A stretch of 24,277 nucleotides of DNA, from positions 1-24,277 of the forward strand of contig CANNTX010000016.1 of NCBI GenBank assembly GCA_947522695.1. The letters are read 5' to 3'. The notes under the pieces are model-generated. The model saw only the letters and a list, made by a program, of their open reading frames with translations. It was not told the origin of the DNA and ran no database searches. The translations under genes were made by a program, and so were the position numbers. Below, piece after piece: positions 15,120 through 20,830 of the stretch (positions within the stretch are counted from its first letter, which is position 1; the number at the start of each line of letters is the position of its first letter). This DNA is from an uncultured Bacilli bacterium. GTDB taxonomy: Bacteria; Bacillota_I; Bacilli_A; RF39; UBA660.

Positions 15120-15734
15120 ATGAGAATTAGAAATATTAAAAATGCTAAAGAAATTATTAATAACAGTGAATTAGTAATAACAAATAATATTTTTAAAGAT
15201 GATAAACCACTATATATAGAAATAGGTTGTGGTAAAGGTAATTTTATTATTGAAACAGCTAAACAAAACCCTAATATTAATTTTATAGGTATTGAAAGAT
15301 ATGAATCAATATTATTAAGAGCAATTAAAAAGGTAGAAGATATTCCATCTAATCTAAGGTTTATGTGTATCGATGCTAAAGAAATAGATAAATACTTTAA
15401 TCATAATGTTGATCAAATATATTTAAACTTTTCTGATCCATGGCCCAAAAAAAGACATTCTAAAAGAAGATTAACGAGCGACTCATTTTTAAATTTATAT
15501 AATAAGATATCTAAAAATAATATTAATATTAAAATGAAAACTGATAATAAAGACTTGTTTGCCTATTCTATAATGACTTATAATAATTATGGATTTAAAA
15601 TTAAAGATATATCTCTTGATTTACCAGAAGATTATGAAAATAATGTTGTAACTGAATATGAAAGAAAATTTAGGAATCAAGGAATTACTATAAATTATAT
15701 AAATGTTGTAAAAGAGGTAAAATATGAAGAATAA
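15120..15734 (+). CDS. trmB: tRNA (guanine-N7-)-methyltransferase TrmB
   Basis: Methylates N7 of G46 in the tRNA variable loop using S-adenosylmethionine. The 204 residues include the SAM-binding YIEIGCGKGNF (32-42), FIGIERYESILLRA (55-68), the catalytic block NFSDPWPKKRHSKRRL (103-118) and the C-terminal TEYERKFRNQG. Length is close to the usual ~210-215. The ATG at 15120 has AAAGGAG upstream. The prepilin-like gene begins within its last 11 bases, so translational coupling is likely, although no functional link is obvious. Confidence 0.96.
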   Translation: MRIRNIKNAKEIINNSELVITNNIFKDDKPLYIEIGCGKGNFIIETAKQNPNINFIGIERYESILLRAIKKVEDIPSNLRFMCIDAKEIDKYFNHNVDQIYLNFSDPWPKKRHSKRRLTSDSFLNLYNKISKNNINIKMKTDNKDLFAYSIMTYNNYGFKIKDISLDLPEDYENNVVTEYERKFRNQGITINYINVVKEVKYEE

Positions 15735-16962
15735 TAAAGGGTTTACATTAGTTGAGATATTAGCAGTCTTGGTACTTATTTCATTAATGATGGTAATTAT
15801 AGTACCTAATGTTCAAAAAGTAGCGCTAAATTCTAAAATTAAATTATGCAAATCTAAAATAAATTTAGCCGAAGAATCAATCAACTTATGGGCTAGAGAT
15901 AATTATAAATGTTTTGAAAAAACAGACGGTTGTAATATTCTTTCGAATTGTCAAACAAATAATGATACTATAAAATGTGAAAGTACATTTAAAACTCTTG
16001 CGGAAAATAACTTATTAAATTACGATAAAAATGTTAAAAGCACAAATTATGTTGTTAATCCCATAAATAATGGAAATATGAATGATACTAAAATTTTTAT
16101 TGAATTTAATCAAAAAAATAAGCAAGTAAAATCTTATATTGATGATACATTAGTAGATAAAGTTTGCAGTAAAAATGCAAGTGATTATAACGATCCTATT
16201 GTTGAAGGAAAAGAAAACACAACAACTACGACTACTACTACAACAACTAAACCTATTGTTTATTCATTTGCTAATGATTCATGGACAACTATTGCTAATA
16301 ATGTAAGAAATGGATTGGGTTATAAATATAATGTTGGTGATGAAAAAGAAGTAAGTATAGGTGGAACAAATTATACAGTAAGAGTGGCAAATAACACTAC
16401 ACCTAGTGAATGTAGTAATGAGGGCTTTTCCCAAACAGCTTGCGGATTTGTAGTAGAGTTTGTCGATATCATAGAACAAAGACAAATGAATAGTTCTCAT
16501 ACAAACGTTGGTGGATGGCCTGCAATGAAATTACATGGATATGCAAATGGAGATTTCTTTAATAAATTACCTGAAGAATTAAGAAATGTAATAATAAATA
16601 CAACAGTTGTGTCAGGACACGGATGGAGTAATAGTAACTCAAATAGATCAGATGGTAACTGGGAATCTCAAGATAAAATATATTTATTAAACACAACTGA
16701 AGTATGGTCGGGTTCGATGAGTAGGGACACAGGCTATAATAAAACAAGACAATTAGATTTTTATAAGAGTAAAGGAGTAACTACAAGTAATTACTTAGAT
16801 GCTATAAAACAATACAATAATTCAGATTCCACGTGGTGGCTTCGCGCTGCTGATTCCGATGAAAACTATGATTTCTTTGTTGTTTATAGTAGTGGTAGTT
16901 GGAGAGGCGAATGTGGTGCTAATGACACGTATGGCTTCGCTCCCGCATTTCGTATTGGATAA
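15724..16962 (+). CDS. Type IV prepilin-like protein with Thr linker and DUF6273-like C-terminal domain
   Basis: A 412-residue protein. The N-terminus MKNNKGFTLVEILAVLVLIS is a class III prepilin signal: cleavage is expected after Gly6, leaving Phe1 and Glu5, then a hydrophobic helix to about residue 30. Residues 35-160 form a Cys-containing stalk (six or more Cys). A run of ten Thr at 166-175, followed by KP, links to a C-terminal domain (about 180-412) with YNVGDEKEVSIGG, TACGFVVEFVDII, STWWLRAAD and the end GFAPAFRIG, typical of DUF6273. That domain is widespread in gut Firmicutes and related in pattern to FGE/sulfatase-modifying folds. It is likely exported and surface-displayed or pseudopilin-like. 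No pilus assembly genes are in the window. RBS is AGAGGT. Confidence 0.8.
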   Translation: MKNNKGFTLVEILAVLVLISLMMVIIVPNVQKVALNSKIKLCKSKINLAEESINLWARDNYKCFEKTDGCNILSNCQTNNDTIKCESTFKTLAENNLLNYDKNVKSTNYVVNPINNGNMNDTKIFIEFNQKNKQVKSYIDDTLVDKVCSKNASDYNDPIVEGKENTTTTTTTTTTKPIVYSFANDSWTTIANNVRNGLGYKYNVGDEKEVSIGGTNYTVRVANNTTPSECSNEGFSQTACGFVVEFVDIIEQRQMNSSHTNVGGWPAMKLHGYANGDFFNKLPEELRNVIINTTVVSGHGWSNSNSNRSDGNWESQDKIYLLNTTEVWSGSMSRDTGYNKTRQLDFYKSKGVTTSNYLDAIKQYNNSDSTWWLRAADSDENYDFFVVYSSGSWRGECGANDTYGFAPAFRIG

Positions 16963-16988
16963 TTTAAAAATAGAACCCATAAAAAACT

Positions 16989-17014
16989 CAAGATATAAAA
17001 ATCTTGTTTTTTTT
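16989..17014 (+). terminator. Intrinsic terminator before spoIIGA
   Basis: CAAGAT (16989-16994) pairs with ATCTTG (17001-17006), loop ATAAAA, followed by T8. The last T residues are also part of the Spo0A box that begins at 17013. Confidence 0.85.
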
Positions 17015-17058
17015 CGACATTTTATTCACTTTAAATATCTTATAATTTTTAAGGTGAT
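17013..17058 (+). promoter_or_regulatory. spoIIG-type promoter: Spo0A box over -35, 21-bp spacer, -10, RBS
   Basis: TTCGACA at 17013-17019 is an exact Spo0A box in reverse orientation. It overlaps a -35-like TCGACA (17014-17019), and the perfect -10 TATAAT at 17041-17046 follows after 21 bp rather than 17. An overlong spacer with a Spo0A box on the -35 is the known design of the Bacillus spoIIG promoter, where Spo0A lets SigA polymerase use a badly spaced site. AAGGTGAT (17051-17058) is the RBS. Confidence 0.75.
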
Positions 17059-17063
17059 GATAA

Positions 17064-17828
17064 ATGGTAATATATGTTGATTTAATAATAATATTTAACT
17101 TCTTGATTGATTTGTTACTTTTGATTGGAGTATCAGTACTATTAAAAAGAAAGTCAAATATCGCACGTATAATTATTGCTTCAATTTTTGGATCATTATC
17201 AACAATATTATTATTTTATCTAAACAACAATTTTCTTTTAATGATATACAAATTTATAACTAGTGTTGTAATGATAATTATTAGTTTTAAATATCAAAAT
17301 TTTAATTATTTCAAAGACAATTTAGTTTATTTATATATCTTAAGTGTTATTTTGGGAGGATCAATTTACTTACTTAATGATACAGTTACCTTATCAAATA
17401 AAGGATACATTTTTGAAAACAATGGTTTAAAAATAAATCTTTACATACTTCTACTAATTAGTCCAATCATAATAATTAAATATATAAATAAACAAAAACA
17501 TTATCAAACAGAATATCAAAATTATTACAATATTGAAATTTATTACAATGATAAAGTTATTAAAGATACCGCTTTTTTAGATACTGGAAATAATCTAAAA
17601 GATCCATACTTTCATAAACCAATTATTTTAGTAAATTCATCATTAATACAGGAACATATTAAAACATTTCTAGTGCCATACTATACAGTTAACAATAAAG
17701 ATTTATTAGAAGTATTTTCTCCACAAAAAATATTAGTTAATAATAAAAAAACTAAAAAAGCCTTAATTGGTTTATCTGATGTAAACATAAATGGAATAAA
17801 AATTATATTAAATAAGGAGATATTATGA
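17064..17828 (+). CDS. spoIIGA: Sporulation sigma-E factor-processing peptidase SpoIIGA
   Basis: SpoIIGA is the membrane-bound aspartic protease that cuts the pro-sequence from SigE in the mother cell after a signal from the forespore. The 254-residue protein has five hydrophobic segments in residues 1-140, then a soluble domain with the protease motif TAFLDTGNNLKDP (169-181, catalytic Asp173). The later KKALIGLSDVNINGIKIILN end fits the family. It is shorter than Bacillus SpoIIGA (about 309 residues), mainly by its shorter C-terminal end. It overlaps sigE by 4 bases (ATGA), the usual operon. Expression is likely under Spo0A control from the promoter upstream. Confidence 0.94.
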   Translation: MVIYVDLIIIFNFLIDLLLLIGVSVLLKRKSNIARIIIASIFGSLSTILLFYLNNNFLLMIYKFITSVVMIIISFKYQNFNYFKDNLVYLYILSVILGGSIYLLNDTVTLSNKGYIFENNGLKINLYILLLISPIIIIKYINKQKHYQTEYQNYYNIEIYYNDKVIKDTAFLDTGNNLKDPYFHKPIILVNSSLIQEHIKTFLVPYYTVNNKDLLEVFSPQKILVNNKKTKKALIGLSDVNINGIKIILNKEIL

Positions 17829-18517
17829 GAAAATTAATTGATTTAATATTTAAGATATTAAAAATAGATAATAGTTTATTATTTATTGGAAGTACTGATA
17901 TTTTACCTCCACCTCTATCAAAAGAAGAAGAATTAGAAGAAATAATTAAAAGTAAACAAGGTAATATAGTTGCTAGAAACAAGCTTATTGAGCATAACTT
18001 AAGATTAGTTGTCTTTTTAGCTAAAAAATATGAGAGTACTGGTTATGATTTAGAAGATTTAGTATCTATTGGATCTATTGGGTTAATAAAAGGAATTGAA
18101 ACTTATAAACCAGATAAAAATATCAGATTAGCGACTTATGCATCCCGTTGTATTGCTAATGAAATTTTAATGTATATACGTAAAAATAAAAAAAGAAAAA
18201 CCGAAGTTTCTTTAGAAGATGCTATAAACTATGATCCTGAAGGTAACGAATTACATTTAGAGGATATCTTAGGTACTGATAATAATGTCGTATTTGATGA
18301 ATTTTCTTTAAAAGTAGATAAAGATTTATTAAAAAAAGAATTAATTAAGTTAAATGACCGTGAAAAAGAAATAATGACTCTTCGATATGGTTTAAATAAC
18401 AATGAAGAATATACCCAAAAAGAAGTAGCTGCTATATTAGGAATAAGTCAATCTTATATATCACGTATTGAAAAAAAGGTTATTAAAAAACTTCAAACAA
18501 TTATGGAAATTAAATAA
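17825..18517 (+). CDS. sigE: RNA polymerase sporulation sigma factor SigE (pro-form)
   Basis: The early mother-cell sigma factor, made as an inactive pro-protein. The 230 residues include the pro-sequence (about residues 1-19, MRKLIDLIFKILKIDNSLL) before FIGSTDILPPPLSKEEE, which aligns with the YIGGSEALPPPLS of Bacillus where SpoIIGA cuts. Region 2 has NLRLVVFLAKKYESTGYDLED and IRLATYASRCIANEILMYIR (about 58-120); region 4 has YTQKEVAAILGISQSYISRI (about 198-217). The pro-sequence is shorter than the 27-29 residues of Bacillus. It follows spoIIGA directly; RBS is AAGGAG. sigG is next but 821 bases away because of the inserted tandem modules. Confidence 0.96.
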   Translation: MRKLIDLIFKILKIDNSLLFIGSTDILPPPLSKEEELEEIIKSKQGNIVARNKLIEHNLRLVVFLAKKYESTGYDLEDLVSIGSIGLIKGIETYKPDKNIRLATYASRCIANEILMYIRKNKKRKTEVSLEDAINYDPEGNELHLEDILGTDNNVVFDEFSLKVDKDLLKKELIKLNDREKEIMTLRYGLNNNEEYTQKEVAAILGISQSYISRIEKKVIKKLQTIMEIK

Positions 18518-18541
18518 TATGAAATTGCGTATTTTAGCATC

Positions 18542-18570
18542 TTGAAAATCCGTTAAATTATTGCTATAAT
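18542..18570 (+). promoter_or_regulatory. Promoter of small RNA 1
   Basis: TTGAAA (18542-18547), 17 bp, TATAAT (18565-18570), with TGC directly before the -10 (extended -10). This is one of the best sigma-A promoters in the window. Confidence 0.8.
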
Positions 18571-18576
18571 GAATAT

Positions 18577-18687
18577 GTAAGCAAAGCTTACATAAAATAA
18601 AAAAGGAACATCTAATTTTGGTCAGTTAGGTGATTATCCAAAATTGTGTTTTCACCAAAACCCCCAAAGTTTATGGTGATTTTTTTA
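18577..18687 (+). ncRNA. Predicted antisense small RNA 1 (antitoxin RNA)
   Basis: From the promoter start near 18577 to a terminator the RNA is about 110 nt. It opens with a hairpin ATGTAAGC-AAA-GCTTACAT (18575-18593), then a second possible hairpin CATCTAA/TTAGGTG (18609-18615 and 18626-18632, one G-U), and ends with stem TCACCA-AAAC / GTTT-A-TGGTGA (18652-18679) and T7. No ORF with an RBS lies inside. It is fully antisense to the 3' part of the minus-strand toxin mRNA and overlaps its stop codon. Confidence 0.65.
18652..18687 (+). terminator. Terminator of small RNA 1
   Basis: TCACCA (18652-18657) plus AAAC pair with GTTT (one bulged A) and TGGTGA (18674-18679), followed by seven T. Confidence 0.8.
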
Positions 18688-18765
18688 TATCAATTTAATT
18701 ATAATAAATAATAATATAAAAATAATTACTATAAGAAAAAGGATTAAATAATCGATCTTTCTCAT
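18685..18765 (-). CDS. Hydrophobic 26-aa peptide, candidate type I toxin (copy 1)
   Basis: The minus-strand frame codes for 26 residues: MRKIDY, then an almost purely Ile/Leu/Phe/Val helix, ending IIIKLI. This charge-then-helix layout matches membrane-damaging toxins of type I systems (Fst, Ldr, TisB-like in form, not in sequence). The SD AAGAAGGGAG lies 7 bases before the ATG. In the leader, ACTCC can pair with GGAGT of the SD, closed over CTTTA/TAAAG, so the site is probably hidden in the folded mRNA. It is too short for normal gene finders. The second copy has the same protein sequence. I know of no named family for it. Confidence 0.72.
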   Translation of the reverse strand: MRKIDYLILFLIVIIFILLFIIIKLI

Positions 18766-18838
18766 AAAACCACTCCCTTCTTTAAAATACTAAAGATATG
18801 GAGTAATCACCCAAACATATCAGATGTTCCTGAAAATT

Positions 18839-18868
18839 AATATAACAAATAGAGTATTGAGTAGTCAA
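18839..18868 (-). promoter_or_regulatory. Promoter of toxin gene, copy 1
   Basis: On the minus strand TTGACT (plus 18863-18868) and TATATT (plus 18839-18844) are 18 bp apart. The predicted start near 18832 puts the GGAACATCT element at the extreme 5' end of the mRNA. Confidence 0.65.
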
Positions 18869-18910
18869 TATAAATATATGAATATTCGCTAATATATTGC
18901 AATAACACTA

Positions 18911-18939
18911 TTGAAGATAAAAAAACTTTTTGCTATAAT
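18911..18939 (+). promoter_or_regulatory. Promoter of small RNA 2
   Basis: TTGAAG (18911-18916), 17 bp, TATAAT (18934-18939) with TGC before it. Spacing and extended -10 are the same as in unit 1 although the spacer sequence differs. Confidence 0.8.
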
Positions 18940-18945
18940 GAATAT

Positions 18946-19058
18946 GTAAGGGAAACTTACATAAAATAAAAAAAGGAACACCTAATTTGGATAGCTAGGT
19001 GATTACCACAAAATGAGATTTTCACCAAAACCCCCAAAAGTTTATGGTGATTTTTTTA
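18946..19058 (+). ncRNA. Predicted antisense small RNA 2 (antitoxin RNA)
   Basis: Counterpart of small RNA 1. The 5' hairpin keeps its stem (ATGTAAG/CTTACAT, 18944-18962) but has a changed loop (GGAAA instead of CAAAG). The second hairpin CACCTA/TAGGTG (18979-18984 and 18996-19001) is perfect here. The terminator is TCACCA (19022-19027) with TGGTGA (19045-19050) and T7. The stretch 18980-19018 differs strongly from unit 1, which may keep the two antitoxins specific to their own target. Confidence 0.65.
19022..19057 (+). terminator. Terminator of small RNA 2
   Basis: Same stem as in unit 1 (TCACCA/TGGTGA) with one more A in the loop, followed by seven T. Confidence 0.8.
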
Positions 19059-19136
19059 TATTAATTTAATTATAATAAATAATAATATAAAAATAATTAC
19101 TATAAGAAAAAGGATTAAATAATCAATTTTTCTCAT
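19056..19136 (-). CDS. Hydrophobic 26-aa peptide, candidate type I toxin (copy 2)
   Basis: Codes for exactly the same 26 residues as copy 1. The two 81-base frames differ at three positions only, all synonymous third positions: AAG/AAA (Lys3), ATC/ATT (Ile4) and TTG/TTA (Leu25). The SD, the ACTCC anti-SD segment and the CTTTA/TAAAG stem are conserved. On the minus strand its mRNA would end past the gene at the CACCTA/TAGGTG hairpin followed by TTCC and T7 (plus 19001-18968). Confidence 0.72.
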   Translation of the reverse strand: MRKIDYLILFLIVIIFILLFIIIKLI

Positions 19137-19209
19137 AAAACCACTCCCTTCTTTAAAATATTAAAGATATGGAGTAATCACCCAAACATATTAGATGTTC
19201 CTGAAAAAT

Positions 19210-19239
19210 AATATAACAAATAGAGTATAGAGTAGTCAA
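19210..19239 (-). promoter_or_regulatory. Promoter of toxin gene, copy 2
   Basis: TTGACT (plus 19234-19239) and TATATT (plus 19210-19215), 18 bp apart, identical to copy 1. Confidence 0.65.
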
Positions 19240-19288
19240 TATAAATTTATGAAATATCGTATATTCAACACAATAACTATTTAAACCT

Positions 19289-19330
19289 GAATAAACAATT
19301 TAAAATCTTTCCACTATAAATTAGAGGAGA
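19289..19330 (+). promoter_or_regulatory. Possible SigF/SigG-type promoter and RBS of sigG
   Basis: GAATA (19289-19293) and CACTATA (19312-19318), 18 bp apart, resemble the forespore pattern GHATR and CATNNTA with one mismatch. The start would fall just before or in the RBS AGAGGAGA (19323-19330), so the leader is very short. In Bacillus sigG is read by SigF and SigG. The match is suggestive only. Confidence 0.35.
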
Positions 19331-19338
19331 GATTTTTT

Positions 19339-20112
19339 ATGGGAAAATACAAAGTTGAAATAACTGGAATTGATACAAATAAATTAAAAGTATTAAAAAA
19401 TAATGAAACAATTGAATTATTTAAAAAATATCAAAAAGGGGATAAACTCGCTAAAGAAGAAATTGTTAATGGAAATTTAAAACTTGTTTTAAGTGTCATC
19501 AAACATTACAATAGTGGTAAATACGATATGAATGATTTATTTCAAATTGGAACTGTTGGTTTAATAAAAGCCGTTGATAATTTTTCACTTGAATATGATG
19601 TTAAATTTTCAACTTATGCCGTACCTTTAATACTAGGAGAAGTAAAAAGATTTATAAGAGAATCATGCGTAGTGAGAATATCAAGAAGTATTAAAGATAC
19701 AGCTTATCAAATTCTTAAATTTAAAGAAAGTTATATGTTAAAAAATGGCATAGAACCATCAAATAAACAAATATGTCACGAATTAAATATTACCGAATAT
19801 GATTTATCTTTAGCGTTAGAATCATTAATTGAACCAGTATCCATTTTCGAACCAATCTATAATGATGGAGGAGATACTATTTATTTAGAAGATCAATTAT
19901 CTAACCAAAAAGATATGATAGATTCAAATGATACAATATCTCTAACTGGTGCTTTAAATAAAATAAATATAAGAGAAAGAAATGTTTTATATTCTAGATA
20001 TATTTATGGTAAAACTCAATTAGAAATTGCTGCTGATTTAGGAGTATCACAAGCTCAAGTATCACGTATTGAAAAAAGTGCTATTAACAACATGAAAAAG
20101 TATTTAAGATAA
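19339..20112 (+). CDS. sigG: RNA polymerase sporulation sigma factor SigG
   Basis: The late forespore sigma factor. The 257 residues have the SigG N-terminal mark MGKYKVEITGIDTNKLKVLKN (Bacillus: NKVEICGVDTSKLPVL), region 2 with GNLKLVLSVIKHYN and VKFSTYAVPLILGEVKRFIR (about 46-112), region 3 (about 115-165) and the SIFEPIYNDGGDTIYLEDQL signature (about 170-190). Region 4 has KTQLEIAADLGVSQAQVSRI (about 225-244). All sigma regions are intact. It is third in the spoIIGA-sigE-sigG order, but an 821-base spacer with two tandem modules separates it from sigE, so it needs its own promoter. Confidence 0.97.
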   Translation: MGKYKVEITGIDTNKLKVLKNNETIELFKKYQKGDKLAKEEIVNGNLKLVLSVIKHYNSGKYDMNDLFQIGTVGLIKAVDNFSLEYDVKFSTYAVPLILGEVKRFIRESCVVRISRSIKDTAYQILKFKESYMLKNGIEPSNKQICHELNITEYDLSLALESLIEPVSIFEPIYNDGGDTIYLEDQLSNQKDMIDSNDTISLTGALNKINIRERNVLYSRYIYGKTQLEIAADLGVSQAQVSRIEKSAINNMKKYLR

Positions 20113-20136
20113 GCATATAATTAAATGGTGATAATC

Positions 20137-20358
20137 ATGTTAATGTCTGATATGCAAAACAAAGAAGTAATTAATCAAACAACAGGTGCCAATTTAGGTC
20201 GAATAATTGATTTAGATGTTAACGAAAATGGTTATATAAATTACTTAATTGTAGGTTCATTAAAAATGATTAAAAAATTATCTTCCCCAGAATATAAAGT
20301 CGAATATTCTTCAATTAAAAAAATTGGTAAAGATGTAATACTTGTAGAATTAAATTAA
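20137..20358 (+). CDS. YlmC/YmxH-family PRC-barrel protein
   Basis: A protein of 73 residues, MLMSDMQNKEVINQTTGANLG, with GRIIDLDVNENGYINYLIVG after it, typical of the PRC-barrel proteins YlmC/YmxH found near sigG in Firmicutes. It folds as a small beta-barrel with no known enzyme activity; family members are expressed in sporulation. The frame opens at an ATG at 20125, but GGTGAT at 20127-20132 is the RBS, which favours the ATG at 20137. It lies 24 bases behind sigG. Confidence 0.82.
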   Translation: MLMSDMQNKEVINQTTGANLGRIIDLDVNENGYINYLIVGSLKMIKKLSSPEYKVEYSSIKKIGKDVILVELN

Positions 20359-20370
20359 TTTAAGTATAAT
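20342..20370 (+). promoter_or_regulatory. Promoter of lspA
   Basis: TTGTAG (20342-20347), 17 bp, TATAAT (20365-20370), inside and just after the 3' end of the ylmC-like gene. The leader to the ATG at 20387 would be about ten bases. Confidence 0.6.
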
Positions 20371-20386
20371 ATTGAATGTGATTTAC

Positions 20387-20830
20387 ATGAAAAAATACAA
20401 ATATATATTTATTTCTTTAATAATAATAATATTAGATCAGTTATCTAAATATTTAATTAATAATAATTTTATTTTAAATAAAGAATATCCTTTAATTAAC
20501 AATTTCTTTTATATTACTAACGCTCATAATACTGGTGCTGCATTTAGTATTTTATCAGGATATAATATTTTATTATTACTAATTACAATTTTAACTATTT
20601 ATATTTTAATGAAAAATGTAAATAAAAATATAAGTTTTTATATCTTATTAGGAGGAATAATAGGTAACTTTATTGATCGTATATTTTTAGGCTATGTTAG
20701 AGATTTCTTGGATTTTAGAATATTTAATTATAATTTTCCTATCTTTAATATAAGCGATATATGTATTTGTATAGGCATATTTTTAATGATAATAGAAGTA
20801 GTAAAGGAAGATAAAAATGCAAGTAGATGA
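20387..20830 (+). CDS. lspA: Lipoprotein signal peptidase
   Basis: Signal peptidase II, the membrane aspartic protease that removes signal peptides from prolipoproteins. The 147 residues have four membrane helices and all family blocks: ILDQLSKYLI (15-24), TNAHNTGAAFSIL (44-56), GGIIGNFIDRIFLGYVRDFLDF (89-110, catalytic Asp98) and FNISD (120-124, catalytic Asp124). A TTG at 20372 would extend the frame, but GTGAT (20378-20382) acts as RBS for the ATG at 20387. The end overlaps rluD by 14 bases, the common lspA-rluD pair of Firmicutes. Confidence 0.95.
   Translation: MKKYKYIFISLIIIILDQLSKYLINNNFILNKEYPLINNFFYITNAHNTGAAFSILSGYNILLLLITILTIYILMKNVNKNISFYILLGGIIGNFIDRIFLGYVRDFLDFRIFNYNFPIFNISDICICIGIFLMIIEVVKEDKNASR

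Larger units (their letters stand above)
18541..18910. repeat. Tandem unit 1: candidate type I toxin-antitoxin module
   Basis: The first of two adjacent units with a period of about 370 bp filling the sigE-sigG spacer. Each holds a plus-strand promoter, small RNA and terminator, and a convergent minus-strand promoter, leader and 26-codon gene. Within the unit, GGAACATCT (18605-18613) and AGATGTTCC (18822-18830), and AGGTGATTA (18628-18636) and TAATCACCC (18804-18812), form inverted repeats. A short similar stretch (TATGAA, then a C-G-rich step, then AT-rich) flanks the units at about 18517, 18876 and 19248, which could be the site of the duplication. Confidence 0.85.
18911..19271. repeat. Tandem unit 2: candidate type I toxin-antitoxin module
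   Basis: The second unit matches the first almost base for base from the terminator region through the toxin gene and its leader (18652-18870 against 19022-19241), but the 5' half of the small RNA differs clearly. The corresponding inverted repeats are GGAACACCT (18975-18983) with AGATGTTCC (19193-19201), and AGGTGATTA (18997-19005) with TAATCACCC (19175-19183). Selective drift of the antisense RNA with a fixed peptide is what paralogous type I modules would show. Confidence 0.85.

Noticed and set aside
16279..16747. Minus-strand open frames across the prepilin-like gene.
   Set aside because: They lie opposite a well-supported gene with known motifs, have no SD and show odd composition caused by reverse reading.
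16859..17080. Plus-strand frame running from the end of the prepilin-like gene into spoIIGA.
   Set aside because: It crosses a terminator and the spoIIGA promoter and is an out-of-frame shadow of both genes.
18577..18687. The plus-strand RNA as a riboswitch or leader controlling sigG.
   Set aside because: It ends in a complete terminator far from sigG, has no downstream plus-strand gene of its own and is directly antisense to the minus-strand peptide gene.
18541..19271. The tandem units as a MITE or other non-coding mobile repeat because of their inverted repeats.
   Set aside because: No terminal target-site duplication is visible, the arms are imperfect and lie inside promoter-bounded transcripts, and the peptide frame is conserved by synonymous changes only. 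A mobile origin remains possible but does not explain the structure.
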